A stretch of 64,000 nucleotides of DNA from Sharpea azabuensis DSM 18934 (GCF_000702165.1 NZ_JNKU01000005.1:21493-85492); one strand, 5' to 3'; shown: positions 26,938-36,824, counted from the stretch's first letter. The notes: generated by a model from the letters alone, not told the origin. A program made the numbers and translations.

Positions 26938-27610
26938 TTTGGTCCCCTACAAAGCGGTAGCCAACAGAACGAATAGTCTTAATATAATGACTACCATCAT
27001 CACCTAGCTTACTTCTTAATGAACGAATATGGACATCCAGTGCTCTACTTTCGCCCATGAAATCATAGCCCCAGATATTATTGAGAAGTTCTTCTCTTTC
27101 CACAACTCTTTCTCTGTTATCAATTAAATAGACAAGTAATTGATATTCTTTATGTGTTAATTCGAGCTGTTCACCATTCTTCTTAATAACATGTTTTGAC
27201 TTATCTACAGAGAGGTCAGCTGTTTTAATCAGCTTTTCTTCTTTCTTCGTACGTCTTAGCAGTGAACGTACTCTAGCCGAAAGCTCAAGGACCCCAAAGG
27301 GTTTTGTCATATAGTCATCACAACCACTATCTAGTCCTTTGACTTTATCAATTTCTCTATCTTTAGCCGATAAGACCATGATTGGTAGGGTTGTATTTGT
27401 TTCTCTGATTTTTTTAATGGCAGAAATGCCATCAAGCTCCGGTAACATTATGTCGAAAATAGCCATGTCAGGCGTGTCATCATGAATGGCCACGATGGCG
27501 TCAATTGCATTATCAAATTGTCTGATTTCATAGCCATTGCTTTCTAAGGCTAATTTGATGATTTCCTGGATATTCTCATCATCTTCTACCACATATATAC
27601 GTTCATTCAT
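26930..27610 (-). CDS. phoP: OmpR-family response regulator of the phosphate operon
   Basis: 226 residues, AAGGAGG before the ATG. Receiver domain about 1-120 with acidic pocket EDDE, phosphoacceptor Asp in AIFDIMLPELDG (about 52), conserved Lys in DYMTKPF; winged-helix DNA-binding domain about 130-226 (SRALDVHIRSLRSKL, TIRSVGYRFVG). Position between phoU and the kinase argues for PhoP. Expected to bind the Pho-box-like repeats upstream of pstS. Confidence 0.85.
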   Translation of the reverse strand: MNERIYVVEDDENIQEIIKLALESNGYEIRQFDNAIDAIVAIHDDTPDMAIFDIMLPELDGISAIKKIRETNTTLPIMVLSAKDREIDKVKGLDSGCDDYMTKPFGVLELSARVRSLLRRTKKEEKLIKTADLSVDKSKHVIKKNGEQLELTHKEYQLLVYLIDNRERVVEREELLNNIWGYDFMGESRALDVHIRSLRSKLGDDGSHYIKTIRSVGYRFVGDQNV

Positions 27611-27693
27611 AATTACTGCCTCCTTGATGACTATTTTAGCACTATTGTTAGGGATATATGTTAAGAACAGGTTAAGAAATTAACAATTCTTTT

Positions 27694-28344
27694 CTACTGC
27701 GTATTCTCAAGTTCACCTGTCATTAAGAATTCTAACCATTCATAAATATTCGTCGCATGATCACCAATACGTTCTAAATACTTTGCAATAATCAGATAAT
27801 TCAAACAGTCATCAATATTCTCTTTACCTTCTTTTAAGATTTCAACAATCTCTGCCTTTACCTCACTAAAGAGCACATCAACCTGATCATCCATTGCATC
27901 AGCACGCTTGCCTCTTTCAAGATCTTTTGTGACATAAGCACGAATAGCTTCATGAACCATTTCACGACAGACTTTCATCATTGTAGGAATATGTTCAACT
28001 GTCTTATAGGGATATTTACCATTGAAGGATAAAGACATTTCACTAATATCAGCAGCCTGATCGCCAATTCTTTCTAGGTCAGTGACAACTTTTAAGGCTG
28101 TGGCAATGACTCTTAAGTCTGTTGCAACAGGCTGTTGTCTTAACATCAGCTTAAAACATAATGCCTCAATATCATGTTCAAGATTATTGATACTTTGATC
28201 GCCTCTGACAATATCTTCAGCTAAAGTCTTATCCTGTTCTTTGAAGGCCTTCTTGCTTTTTTCAAGAGAAATTTCCACAAGATTACCCATTTCTACAAGC
28301 ATATCATTTAATTTCTTTAAATCTTCATTATATTGTTCACGCAT
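27694..28344 (-). CDS. phoU: Phosphate transport system regulator PhoU
   Basis: 216 residues, all helical, with two repeats of the PhoU motif: DQSINNLEHDIEALCFKLMLRQQPVATDLRVI (about 47-80) and a shorter DQVDVLFSEVKAEI...YLERIGDHATNI (about 150-200). Metal-binding E/DxxxD positions are kept (LERIGDQAADI, LERIGDHATNI). PhoU links the PstSCAB transporter to the kinase and restrains Pi uptake. Four bases downstream of pstB; weak GGAAGG ahead of the ATG. Confidence 0.92.
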   Translation of the reverse strand: MREQYNEDLKKLNDMLVEMGNLVEISLEKSKKAFKEQDKTLAEDIVRGDQSINNLEHDIEALCFKLMLRQQPVATDLRVIATALKVVTDLERIGDQAADISEMSLSFNGKYPYKTVEHIPTMMKVCREMVHEAIRAYVTKDLERGKRADAMDDQVDVLFSEVKAEIVEILKEGKENIDDCLNYLIIAKYLERIGDHATNIYEWLEFLMTGELENTQ

Positions 28345-28347
28345 AGT

Positions 28348-29100
28348 TTATCCGAACCTTCCTGTGATATAGTCTTCTGTACGTTTATCTTCTGGGAATG
28401 AGAAGATCTTTTCTGTATCACCATATTCAATAATTTCCCCATGTAAGAAGAATGCTGTTTTATCAGCAATACGACTTGCCTGCTGCATATTGTGTGTAAC
28501 AATAACAATCGTATACTTATCCTTTAATTCCATAAGCAAGTCTTCAATCTTACTTGTTGAAATAGGATCAAGGGCACTTGTTGGTTCATCAAGAAGAATA
28601 ACTTCTGGTTCAACCGCAAGTGTACGGGCAATACAAAGACGCTGCTGCTGTCCTCCGGATAAGCCTAAAGCTGATGAATGAAGACGATCCTTGATTTCAT
28701 CATAGAGTGCTGCACTCTTTAAGCTCTTTTCAACAATCTCATCAAGCTTCTTTTTATTCTTAATGCCATGAATTCTTGGTCCATAAGCAACATTGTCATA
28801 GACACTCATAGGGAATGGGTTAGGCTGCTGGAAAACCATCCCAACCTTTTTTCTTAACAGTGTTGGATCAACACCCTTGCCAAAGATATCTTCGCCATCA
28901 AGAGATACGAGACCTTCAATTCTTACCCCTTTGACATAATCCTGCATTCTATTAAGGGTCTTTAAGAATGTTGACTTACCACATCCTGAAGGACCAATGA
29001 AGGCTGTTATTTTGTTTTCTTCAATTTCCAGGTTTGTATCTTTTAAAGCATGCTTCTCTCCATACCAGAGATTCAAATGCTGTACTGATATTTTACTCAT
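28348..29100 (-). CDS. pstB: Phosphate ABC transporter ATP-binding protein
   Basis: 250 residues. Walker [10 protein letters not shown] (about 34), Q-loop [19 protein letters not shown], which is specific to PstB, signature [10 protein letters not shown], Walker [13 protein letters not shown], and switch THNMQQA are complete. Drives high-affinity phosphate import through PstC/PstA. Immediately follows pstA (7-bp gap). Confidence 0.95.
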   Translation of the reverse strand: MSKISVQHLNLWYGEKHALKDTNLEIEENKITAFIGPSGCGKSTFLKTLNRMQDYVKGVRIEGLVSLDGEDIFGKGVDPTLLRKKVGMVFQQPNPFPMSVYDNVAYGPRIHGIKNKKKLDEIVEKSLKSAALYDEIKDRLHSSALGLSGGQQQRLCIARTLAVEPEVILLDEPTSALDPISTSKIEDLLMELKDKYTIVIVTHNMQQASRIADKTAFFLHGEIIEYGDTEKIFSFPEDKRTEDYITGRFG

Positions 29101-29107
29101 ATTAAAA

Positions 29108-29968
29108 CTACTCCTTTGTATTTACGTCGAAATGCTTAGTGATCCATTTTGCTAAAGCATTCATCAGGAAGATTAAGACAATCAAGATCATCCCAATCAC
29201 AAAAGCCTGACCATACTGGGCATTTGTCATAGCGATATAAAGCTGAATCGTTAATGTGCCACCACTTTCCAAGAAATGCGAGAAGAAATCTCTTGGCATT
29301 AAATAGGCAGAACCGGCAGTAAAGAGCAATGCAGCTGATTCGGCAATAATACGTCCCATCGCCAGAATGACACCAGTTAAAATACCTGGCAAACAGCTTG
29401 GCAAAATGACTGTATGAATCATATACCACTTTGTTGCACCAAGGCCTCTTGCTGCTTCACGGTAGCTTTCAGGTACTGAAGCCAATGCTGTCTGTGTGCT
29501 TCTAATAATAATAGGGAGAATCAATAATGTCAGAGTGAAACAACCTGTTAAAATAGAATACTTAAAGCCAAGCAATTCACCAAAGAAGATCATCCCAAAC
29601 AAACCAAAGATAATCGACGGAATACCGGATAAAACTTCAGTCGCAAAGCTAACAGCTTCAACGAACTTCTTATTTTTAGCATATTCATTCAAATAAATAG
29701 CTCCACCAATACCAATTGGACAAGCAAGAAGCAATGTACCCAAGATAATATAGAGCGTATTAATAATATTCCCTAATAAGCCATTTGGGTTAGTAAGTGC
29801 TGATTGAGGGGAAATGAGATCTTTAAATTTGAAGAAAGGAATGCCCTTAGAAAAGACATAGACAATAATGACAACAATAAGGGCTGCTGAGAAGAATGTA
29901 CATATGCCAATAAGAGCAAGCAAGATATTGTCAGAAATACGAGTCTTTTTTGCAGTAATACTAGTCAT
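29108..29968 (-). CDS. pstA: Phosphate ABC transporter permease PstA
   Basis: 286 residues with six membrane helices. The EAA-loop region [25 protein letters not shown] (about 170-195) and [15 protein letters not shown] are typical for PstA. AGGAG precedes its ATG and the gene overlaps pstC by 8 bp, so translation is coupled. Confidence 0.93.
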   Translation of the reverse strand: MTSITAKKTRISDNILLALIGICTFFSAALIVVIIVYVFSKGIPFFKFKDLISPQSALTNPNGLLGNIINTLYIILGTLLLACPIGIGGAIYLNEYAKNKKFVEAVSFATEVLSGIPSIIFGLFGMIFFGELLGFKYSILTGCFTLTLLILPIIIRSTQTALASVPESYREAARGLGATKWYMIHTVILPSCLPGILTGVILAMGRIIAESAALLFTAGSAYLMPRDFFSHFLESGGTLTIQLYIAMTNAQYGQAFVIGMILIVLIFLMNALAKWITKHFDVNTKE

Positions 29969-30878
29969 CTTCTTCTCCTTTCTTCAATATACGTGACAAG
30001 ATAATATTGATAACCATAATAAATACAAAGAGTACTAAGCCAATCGTAAAGAGCACTTGTCGATGCAAGCCCTGTGAGTAGCCCATTTCACTGACGATTG
30101 CGGTTGTTAAGAAACGAACCGAGTTGAATGGCCAAGGTGCTTTAACGGCATTACCAGCAACAAGCAAGATAGCCATAGCTTCACCGATTGCACGACCAAC
30201 ACCTAAGACAATTGCTGAGAAGATACCATTCTTAGCTGCCGGAATGACAACCTTAAAGATTGTTTGAATCTTTGTTGCCCCTAGTGCTAATGAAGATAAG
30301 CGTAAATGCTGAGGAACTGTTTCAAGGGCTGTTTCTGAAACATTGACCAATGTTGGCAGAATCATGATCACTAAGACGAGAATGGTAGCAATAAGATTGG
30401 CGCCACCTGTCATCTGGTGATGTGGATTGCCAGCATAGATGGATCTCTCCAAAGCATACATCGCAGGGTTGATAATAAGGATACCAAGCAAGCCATAGAC
30501 AACTGATGGAATACCTGCCAGCATTTCAATCGCACTTTTAAGAACTTTCTTAAATTTCTCATTCACAAGTTCACTTAAGGCAACGGCTGTTAATAAGCCA
30601 ATAGGCACGGCTAATAAAACCGCAAAGAATGTACCAATAATAGAAGTAAGAATAATATAGAGAATCCCGAACTTACCAGCAGTTGGCTGCCAGACTGTTG
30701 AAAAGAGAATATCAACGAGACCAACTTTAAAGATTGCTGGAGTACCGGAGATAATCATATAAGCAGTAATGGAAACAACAGCGATTATAGAAAGAGCGGC
30801 ACACGCGATGAAGATGTATGCCGCTGCTTTCTCTTCTCTTGTCGTTGTTTTATTACTACCGACAATTGAATATTTCAT
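29961..30878 (-). CDS. pstC: Phosphate ABC transporter permease PstC
   Basis: 305 residues with six helices. EAA-type loop HLRLSSLALGATKIQTIFKVVIPAAKNGI (about 205-232) followed by GVGRAIGEAMAILLVAGNA, a PstC hallmark. Its start lies 2 bp after the pstS stop. Forms the channel with PstA. Confidence 0.93.
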   Translation of the reverse strand: MKYSIVGSNKTTTREEKAAAYIFIACAALSIIAVVSITAYMIISGTPAIFKVGLVDILFSTVWQPTAGKFGILYIILTSIIGTFFAVLLAVPIGLLTAVALSELVNEKFKKVLKSAIEMLAGIPSVVYGLLGILIINPAMYALERSIYAGNPHHQMTGGANLIATILVLVIMILPTLVNVSETALETVPQHLRLSSLALGATKIQTIFKVVIPAAKNGIFSAIVLGVGRAIGEAMAILLVAGNAVKAPWPFNSVRFLTTAIVSEMGYSQGLHRQVLFTIGLVLFVFIMVINIILSRILKKGEEDD

Positions 30879-30880
30879 AT

Positions 30881-31717
30881 TTATTTTGCAGAGATTAAAC
30901 CAACTTTTTTAATGATGGCCTGGCCTGCATCACTATTAATGTAATTGAATAATGCCTGAACTTTTTTATTCTGTTTTGAAATCTTACCTTTAGTAGCCAT
31001 AACGAATGGACGCTGTAATGGATATTTACCTGCTTTGATATTCGCGACTGTAGCTTTAGCACCATCAAGTTCCATTGTATTGATAGAGTTATCTACAGCA
31101 TCAAGTGATACATAACCAATAGCACCTGTAGTTGCTGCACACTTGGCAACAACGGCACCTGTGTTATCAAGTTCCTGAGCATATTTACACTGGTTTTCAA
31201 TTTTTAATAATTCTTCAAAGGCACTACGTGTACCTGAAGCAGCTTCACGACCAATGACAACGATCTGTTCATCAGCACCACCAACATCTTTCCAGTTCGT
31301 GATCTTACCTGTATAAATATCAGCTAATTGCTGTTTTTTAAGAGATTTAACTTTGTTAGCTTTATTAATAGAAACTGCAATACCATCAATAGCCACAACA
31401 TTTTCAATTAAGCCACTATTCTTTTCATCATCAGATAAAGCTCTTGAACTATCAGCGATATCACAAGTACCCTTCTGTAAAGCTGCAATACCAGCTGAAG
31501 AACCAGTGAACTGAGCTTCAACATTGACATTTGGATATTTTTCTTTGAAACTTTCACCAAGTGCTGTTACAAACTTCTGCATTGAAGTAGATCCATTTAA
31601 TGAGATCTTACCGCTTAAATCACCTTCATTAGATTTTGTAGATGTGCTTCCTCCTCCACATCCTGCAAGTGTGAATGCCATAAGCATTGCCACAAATATA
31701 GAGACGACCTTTTTCAT
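30881..31717 (-). CDS. pstS: Phosphate-binding lipoprotein PstS
   Basis: 278 residues from the ATG at 31717, chosen because AAGGAGGA lies just upstream; an earlier in-frame ATG at 31747 has none. Signal peptide with lipobox LAGC (Cys about 19), then LNGSTSMQKFV and the phosphate-loop ASGTRSAFEEL, both phosphate-contact segments, and TGAIGYVSL. Binds Pi at the outer membrane face and delivers it to PstCA. First gene of the operon, downstream of the Pho-box-like repeats. Confidence 0.93.
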   Translation of the reverse strand: MKKVVSIFVAMLMAFTLAGCGGGSTSTKSNEGDLSGKISLNGSTSMQKFVTALGESFKEKYPNVNVEAQFTGSSAGIAALQKGTCDIADSSRALSDDEKNSGLIENVVAIDGIAVSINKANKVKSLKKQQLADIYTGKITNWKDVGGADEQIVVIGREAASGTRSAFEELLKIENQCKYAQELDNTGAVVAKCAATTGAIGYVSLDAVDNSINTMELDGAKATVANIKAGKYPLQRPFVMATKGKISKQNKKVQALFNYINSDAGQAIIKKVGLISAK

Positions 31718-31820
31718 TGAATATTCCTCCTTGTCTCTTTTAGACACGTATATCTTAGGATATGTACAATTATGTAAAAATCCTATTTATGTATTGATTC
31801 AATAAAGGTTCTCTAAAGAT

Positions 31821-31857
31821 TGTTAAGAAGAAAGAATAATTGTAAAGGAAGTGTTAA
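31821..31857 (-). promoter_or_regulatory. Pho-box-like direct repeats upstream of pstS
   Basis: On the minus strand three copies of TT(A/T)ACA occur: complements at 31852-31857, 31841-31846 and 31821-31826. The first two are spaced exactly 11 bp, as in PhoP boxes of Gram-positives; the third is offset by about two turns. They lie 105-140 bp upstream of the pstS start. Confidence 0.6.
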
Positions 31858-31937
31858 TTGAAAGAAAAATAATATAGATCATCACTTTCATTAGCATGAA
31901 ATAAGAGAAATAGACTGTTAGCTTTTAAATTTTACGT

Positions 31938-31963
31938 AAAAAACAGGATAAAGCACTCCTGTT
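31938..31963 (-). terminator. Terminator after the antitoxin-like pseudogene
   Basis: AACAGGA/TCCTGTT stem; on the minus strand it is followed by a run of T (TTTTTTACG). Confidence 0.65.
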
Positions 31964-31993
31964 CAATATATTATATCGATTCTTTCTTCTATT

Positions 31994-32315
31994 CTAAGTA
32001 TTAATTTCAATGATTTTCTTTGAATTCAAAAAAGCTTTAGCGGCATTCGGTACGCTTCCCGCCGCTATATCGTCATAGCCTTTTTCTAATTTTTGATAGA
32101 ATTCTTCTAGTATCATAAGATCAGCATTCATAGATGCTGGTGTTTTTGGTAAAGAAATAGAAAACGAAATTCCATCAGAAAGAGATGTCTGACTTAAATA
32201 CATATTAATAGCTGTTGACATAGGAATACCTAATTGTGATAAAACTTTTTCTGCTCGTTCCTTAACCGCTGGATTGACTCTTAAAGTTAATGTTGTTTTT
32301 TCAATATTTACGCAT
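31994..32315 (-). pseudogene. RelB/DinJ-type antitoxin, frameshifted at the start codon
   Basis: The reading frame without its N-terminus encodes 75 residues from an internal ATG at 32221 (MSTAINMYLSQTSLSDGISFSISLP). Upstream the same frame continues with a typical ribbon-helix-helix start (VNIEKTTLTLRVNPAVKERA...LSQLGIP), but lacks ATG, GTG or TTG. The only suitable ATG, at 32315, is separated from this frame by a single extra base at 32312, which would end translation after four codons. So either a 1-bp insertion has broken the gene or a rare start is used. No toxin gene is adjacent. Confidence 0.6.
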
Positions 32316-32708
32316 CTCTTTTATTTATAATGTTTTGTCATTACATTTTCATTATTTCTTCATTAATTGAATTTCTTTAGATTCACATGCTTAGTAGTAA
32401 AGACTACCAGTATTTAATTCGCTTTACTTTGTAGCATTTGTATTAGAAATATAAACGAGAGAATTGTTTATTACAAAGATTACTTATGTATTCACATGGT
32501 TTCATCATAAAAGGCTTATGTTAAATAAACAAAATTCATGTTTAATAAGCTATGTTTATAAGAGTTTTCATGTTAATATCATAGTAAAGAAGGAGAAAAT
32601 GGGCTTTTTACGTGAATATTCAGTAAATATGTATTTTTCGTTCAAAAAGAGAAAAAAGAATTGTATTTTCTTTTGTACAATAGTAGAATGCTCATTTGGG
32701 TGGTTTAT
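32316..32708. other. Intergenic region upstream of the YitT-family gene
   Basis: About 390 AT-rich bases. Several short open frames have no ribosome binding site. A TACAAT element near 32677 could be a -10 box for the downstream gene. Nothing else seen. Confidence 0.4.
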
Positions 32709-33602
32709 ATGCATAACAACATCTTCAAAACAATCGATCAATCCACTAATCGAAAAGTAAAGACCATTCGTACAATAATCTTAGTAGCGATAGCTTCCCT
32801 AATCATGTCTATTAATATTAAGACATTTGTACATTCAGGAGGATTACTTCCTGGTGGTATTACTGGATTATCATTACTAGTACAACGTATCTTTCTTCGT
32901 TTCTTTAATTTAACTTTACCCTATTCTTTAATTAATATTATCTTGAATGCAATACCTGCAATAATTGGTTTCAAGATGATATCAAAACGTTTTACGTTCT
33001 ACTCAGTAGTCATGATTGTTTTAAACTCTCTCTTAGTCGATGTTATTCCAGCATATACAATCACCAGTGACCCCTTATTGGTTGCTTTATTTGGTGGCTT
33101 GTTGAATGGTATTGCAATTGTCATAGCGCTATATGGGAATGCGAGCAGCGGTGGTACAGATTTCATAGCCGTGTACCTTAATCGCCGCTTTAATATTTCT
33201 TCTTGGAACATTATTCTCTTATTCAATTCTGCAATCCTGCTCACAAGTGGAATGTTATTTGGCTTTAAAGCTTCTCTCTATTCTATTATATTCCAGTTTG
33301 TCTCTACCCAGACAATCTCTACATTCCATAAAAGCAATCAGAAAGTTACAATGTTGATCATCACAAACTACGCTGATGCTATTGAAGACGATATCCTGAA
33401 CACTACCCATCATGGTATCACGAAGTTTATGGGCGAAGGTGTTTATGACAAAGCACCTCGCTGTATGTTATATACCGTTGTCTCAGCCGATGAAGTCAAC
33501 CTGGTAGCCGACATTGTGCATATGCATGACCCCCATGCTTTTATCAATGTCCTCAGATCAACATCTGTCAAAGGCAAATTCTATCAGAAGCCTTTAGACT
33601 AA
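32709..33602 (+). CDS. YitT family membrane protein (DUF161/DUF2179)
   Basis: 297 residues from the ATG at 32709; GGGTGG lies 6 nt upstream, while longer in-frame starts (32661, 32688) have no site. Five or so hydrophobic helices with the signature GGLLPGGITGLSLLVQRIF (about 45-63) and ASSGGTDFIAVYLNRRF, then a cytosolic DUF2179 domain (about 210-290) ending INVLRSTSVKGKFYQKPL. YitT proteins are widespread in Bacillota; their function is not established. Single-gene unit. Confidence 0.83.
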   Translation: MHNNIFKTIDQSTNRKVKTIRTIILVAIASLIMSINIKTFVHSGGLLPGGITGLSLLVQRIFLRFFNLTLPYSLINIILNAIPAIIGFKMISKRFTFYSVVMIVLNSLLVDVIPAYTITSDPLLVALFGGLLNGIAIVIALYGNASSGGTDFIAVYLNRRFNISSWNIILLFNSAILLTSGMLFGFKASLYSIIFQFVSTQTISTFHKSNQKVTMLIITNYADAIEDDILNTTHHGITKFMGEGVYDKAPRCMLYTVVSADEVNLVADIVHMHDPHAFINVLRSTSVKGKFYQKPLD

Positions 33603-33605
33603 GAA

Positions 33606-33640
33606 AACCCTCAGCACTTATAATAGCTGAGGGTTTTTTA
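33606..33640 (+). terminator. Intrinsic terminator of the YitT-family gene
   Basis: AACCCTCAGC and GCTGAGGGTT arms with a 10-nt loop, followed by TTTTT. Confidence 0.85.
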
Positions 33641-34082
33641 TGCAAAAATTCATGAACTATGCTCACTCAACCCTCTTTTTATTTATAATAATCTTCAGCG
33701 TATATTGATTGCTGATCACTTTCATGTTTTCTCAATGATGTCTTTATTATATTCACTATAGTAAAAAGTTTTATTTCAATCCTTGAATCTAATCTTTCAA
33801 AAATGATTTATAAGCTTTTATCTTAAAGAAAAGACATTCTCACAAAGATGTAAGTATTATTTTAGCAAGCTTCATTCAGCATATAAACATGCTCAATGCA
33901 CACTGCTTTCTCAAGAATGTTGATATCTCTTATTCACATTGTTATCTTTGTGCATCAAAAATGTTCTTTTCTATTTTGTGTTGTAGTTGGAGCCTAGTAC
34001 AATTATAGTATTAGGATACTTTCTTTATTACTTTGCAAAGGCTTGAGTGAAATCTAAGAAAATCCGAATTTCATATTTATGC
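33641..34082. other. Gene-free AT-rich spacer
   Basis: About 440 bases between two convergent terminators with no ORF bearing a ribosome binding site, no tRNA-like fold and no repeat that I could detect. Confidence 0.45.
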
Positions 34083-34112
34083 AAAAAATGGGATAGACAT
34101 TACTATCCCATA
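34083..34112 (-). terminator. Intrinsic terminator of the 34120-34455 gene
   Basis: ATGGGATAG/CTATCCCAT stem; minus-strand T-run from the AAAAAA at 34083-34088. Confidence 0.82.
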
Positions 34113-34119
34113 ATTTATT

Positions 34120-34455
34120 CTATTGTCCTGGAGTATGTGTCATAGAAACTTTGACATTAAGGTTCTCAGCATGTTTGACAGTTGTCGTCGTTACAGTATA
34201 AGAACAGTCATGACCTTCTTCTTTTGTAAGGACATACATTTTTTCATAAACCATCTTGGCAACTTCTTCTGGAAAGATAGCTTTACGATCAATTGTCTTT
34301 TTAATCCATTGATCCAACAAGGAATAGGAGAACTGAATTGGATCATAATCTTCAAATTCAACTGTAATAAGTAATTTGTATTTCTTGTTCTTGGCATCAA
34401 AGCATTCTACTTCTTTATTGAGCGTTGTGACTAACTTTGCATGATCATTCAACAT
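34120..34455 (-). CDS. Conserved hypothetical protein
   Basis: 111 residues from the ATG at 34455, which has AAGAAGGG six nt upstream; a GTG at 34473 and an ATG at 34461 in the same frame are alternatives. Soluble alpha/beta sequence (YKLLITVEFEDYDPIQFSYSLLDQWIKK, then YEKMYVLTKEEGHDCSYTVTTTTV), with a strand-rich ending resembling T-fold/6-carboxytetrahydropterin-type small proteins only in a general way. No family assigned. Single-gene unit. Confidence 0.55.
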   Translation of the reverse strand: MLNDHAKLVTTLNKEVECFDAKNKKYKLLITVEFEDYDPIQFSYSLLDQWIKKTIDRKAIFPEEVAKMVYEKMYVLTKEEGHDCSYTVTTTTVKHAENLNVKVSMTHTPGQ

Positions 34456-34506
34456 AAGCATCCCTTCTTTCACACTTTTCTAAAGACATTATACCACATA
34501 AAAATG

Positions 34507-34543
34507 AAAAAAGTCCCACTTGCGGCTATGAGGGAACTTTTTT
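34507..34543. terminator. Bidirectional terminator, 3' of serA
   Basis: AAAAAAGTCCC and GGGAACTTTTTT arms (one G-U) separated by 14 nt. It serves serA on the minus strand, between its stop and the next gene. Confidence 0.75.
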
Positions 34544-34569
34544 CAAAGGATTTAGGAAGTTTTCGGAAA

Positions 34570-35736
34570 TTAGAAAACCGCTTTGGCAATGACGCGTGCA
34601 CGAATAACACCATCATGCTTCTCAATGACTTTTGTGATATCTTCACTCAGATCATTTGTATCAATGATTGTATAAGCGATATCTCCTCGAGCCTTATTGA
34701 CCATATTTTCGATGTTCATGCCTTTTTTTGCAAAAGCATTAGCGAACACTGCCAACATATTTGGAATATTCTTGTGGATAATGCAGACACGATAATTTGT
34801 CGCACGTGCTTCCACAACTGTAGGCATATTGACAGAATTCTGAATATTACCATTTTCTAGGAAATCTTTTAATTCAGTAACTGCCATTCTCGCACAGTTT
34901 TCTTCTGATTCTGGTGTTGAGGCCCCTAAGTGTGGCATAACAATGACATTTGGTGTATTCACCAAATCCTTATTACCAAAATCAGTCACATATTTCGCAA
35001 CCTGTTCTTTCTTAAGAGCCGTAATCATATCTTCGGTATTAACTAAAGCATCTCTTGCGAAATTCAATATACGGACATCACGCTTCATTAACGCAATGGT
35101 TTTCTTATTGATCATATTCTTTGTTTCTTCGTTGGCAGGAACATGAATTGTAAGATAGTCAGCTTCACGATAGACTTCTTCTGGTGTTGTGGCATGTTTA
35201 ACCCACTTAGATAAGCCCCATGCAGCCTTAACAGAAATGTATGGATCATAGCCCACAACATGCATGCCAAGCTTGATAGCTGCATTCGCAACGGCAACAC
35301 CTATTGCACCTAAGCCAATGACCCCCAGTGTCTTACCATCAATTTCCGGTCCGACAAACTGTTTCTTGCCAGCTTCAACAGCCTTACCAAAATCGTCATC
35401 TTCAATTGTTTTTGCCCATTCAATACCTTCAACAACCTTTCTTGATGAAAGGAAGAGTCCACATAATACTAACTCTTTAACAGCATTGGCATTAGCCCCT
35501 GGTGTATTGAATACTACAATACCTTTGTCACTGCAGGCATCAACTGGGATATTATTAACCCCTGCCCCTGCTCTTGCAATGGCTTTTAAATTATGTGGTG
35601 GGTCATAATCATGAAGCTTAGCGCTCCTGACAATAATCGCATCCTCATCTTCAAACTTATCATCCACTTCATAAAGATCTCCAAAGAGCTTTAAGCCTTC
35701 ATTAGAAATCTTATTCATTGTTTTAATTTTATACAT
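34570..35736 (-). CDS. serA: D-3-phosphoglycerate dehydrogenase
   Basis: 388 residues. Nucleotide loop LGVIGLGAIGVAVA (about 140), catalytic Arg in NFARDALVN, Glu and His residues at ...PNVIVMPHLGAST, and a C-terminal ACT domain (about 318-388, RVCIIHKNIPNMLAVFANAF). Converts 3-phosphoglycerate to 3-phosphohydroxypyruvate, the first step of serine synthesis; the ACT domain suggests serine feedback. Start codon overlaps the serC stop by one base (TAATG), so the two are translationally coupled. No serB homologue is in the window. Confidence 0.93.
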   Translation of the reverse strand: MYKIKTMNKISNEGLKLFGDLYEVDDKFEDEDAIIVRSAKLHDYDPPHNLKAIARAGAGVNNIPVDACSDKGIVVFNTPGANANAVKELVLCGLFLSSRKVVEGIEWAKTIEDDDFGKAVEAGKKQFVGPEIDGKTLGVIGLGAIGVAVANAAIKLGMHVVGYDPYISVKAAWGLSKWVKHATTPEEVYREADYLTIHVPANEETKNMINKKTIALMKRDVRILNFARDALVNTEDMITALKKEQVAKYVTDFGNKDLVNTPNVIVMPHLGASTPESEENCARMAVTELKDFLENGNIQNSVNMPTVVEARATNYRVCIIHKNIPNMLAVFANAFAKKGMNIENMVNKARGDIAYTIIDTNDLSEDITKVIEKHDGVIRARVIAKAVF

Positions 35737-36824
35737 TACTTATTCTCCTCTTCGAATTTCTTCATAAAGTTCACTAAGTATTCCACACCTTCATAAGTCA
35801 TTGCATTATAGATAGAAGCACGAATACCCCCAACCAAACGATGGCCTTTAAGGTTTGTCATACCAGCCGCAATACTTTCCTTCACAAATTTAGCATCCAA
35901 TTCCTTAGAAGGTGTTGTAAACGCAACATTCATTCTTGAACGACTGCCTGCTTCTGTAGGATAGTTATAGAAATCCGATTGATCCAAGTAATCCTGTAAG
36001 AGTTTTGCTTTCTTTTCATTACGCTTAGCCATTTCTTCAAGACCACCCTGATCTTCAACCCACTTCGCAACTAAGCCTGCCATATAAATGGCATATGCAG
36101 GTGGTGTATTATACATAGAATCCTTAGCTGCCATTGTGTCATACTCTGCTAAGACCGGGATATTTTCTTTATGTGGCTTGATGAGATCTTCACGAATGAT
36201 CACAACACCAAGACCAGCAATTCCCATATTCTTCTGCGCACCGGCATAAATTACACCATATTTAGAAACATCAACTGGACGTGATAAAATATCCGAACTC
36301 ATATCTGCCACAAGGGGAGCACCCTTTGTGTCAGGAACATAATTCCATTCTGTACCATAGATTGTATTGTTTTCACATAAGTGCACATAATCCACGCCTT
36401 CTCTAATATCAAGTTCATCCTGTGTTGGAATATGTGTATAGTTATTCTCTTTACCATCATAGGCTATATGTACATCCCCAAACTTAGCTGCTTCTTTAGC
36501 CGCTTTGCCTGAGAAACTACCTGTAACAATATAATCAGCCTTGCCTGTCTGCATTAAGTTTAAGGCAAGAGCACTAAATTGCTGGGTAGCACCACCATGT
36601 AAGAGTAAGATTTTATAGTTATCAGGAATCTTTAATAATCTTTTTAAAGTTGCTTTTGTTTCATCAAAAATCTCCTGGTATGCGGACGAGCGATGACTCA
36701 TCTCCATTACGCTCATGCCTGAGCCTTTATAGTTCAGCATTTGTTCCTGGGCTGTCTTTAGGACTTCTAACGGAAGTGTTGAAGGACCTGCCGCAAAATT
36801 ATAAACTCTCTTTTGATCAGTCAT
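35736..36824 (-). CDS. serC: Phosphoserine aminotransferase
   Basis: 362 residues; GGAGGAG before the ATG. N-terminal VYNFAAGPSTLPLEVL and the PLP-binding Lys in YAGAQKNMGIAGLG (about 198) are diagnostic. C-terminal GHRLVGGIRASIYNAMT completes the fold. Makes phosphoserine from phosphohydroxypyruvate and glutamate. First gene of serC-serA. The 250-bp upstream region has no T-box or riboswitch that I recognise. Confidence 0.93.
   Translation of the reverse strand: MTDQKRVYNFAAGPSTLPLEVLKTAQEQMLNYKGSGMSVMEMSHRSSAYQEIFDETKATLKRLLKIPDNYKILLLHGGATQQFSALALNLMQTGKADYIVTGSFSGKAAKEAAKFGDVHIAYDGKENNYTHIPTQDELDIREGVDYVHLCENNTIYGTEWNYVPDTKGAPLVADMSSDILSRPVDVSKYGVIYAGAQKNMGIAGLGVVIIREDLIKPHKENIPVLAEYDTMAAKDSMYNTPPAYAIYMAGLVAKWVEDQGGLEEMAKRNEKKAKLLQDYLDQSDFYNYPTEAGSRSRMNVAFTTPSKELDAKFVKESIAAGMTNLKGHRLVGGIRASIYNAMTYEGVEYLVNFMKKFEEENK

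Noticed and set aside
32464..32760. Plus-strand frame of 98 codons upstream of the YitT-family gene
   Set aside because: No good RBS, overlaps the start of the real gene, and the translation has no recognisable features.
33641..34082. Possible RNA gene in the 440-bp spacer
   Set aside because: Looked for tRNA T-loop patterns, GC-rich stems and terminators; found none beyond the flanking gene terminators.
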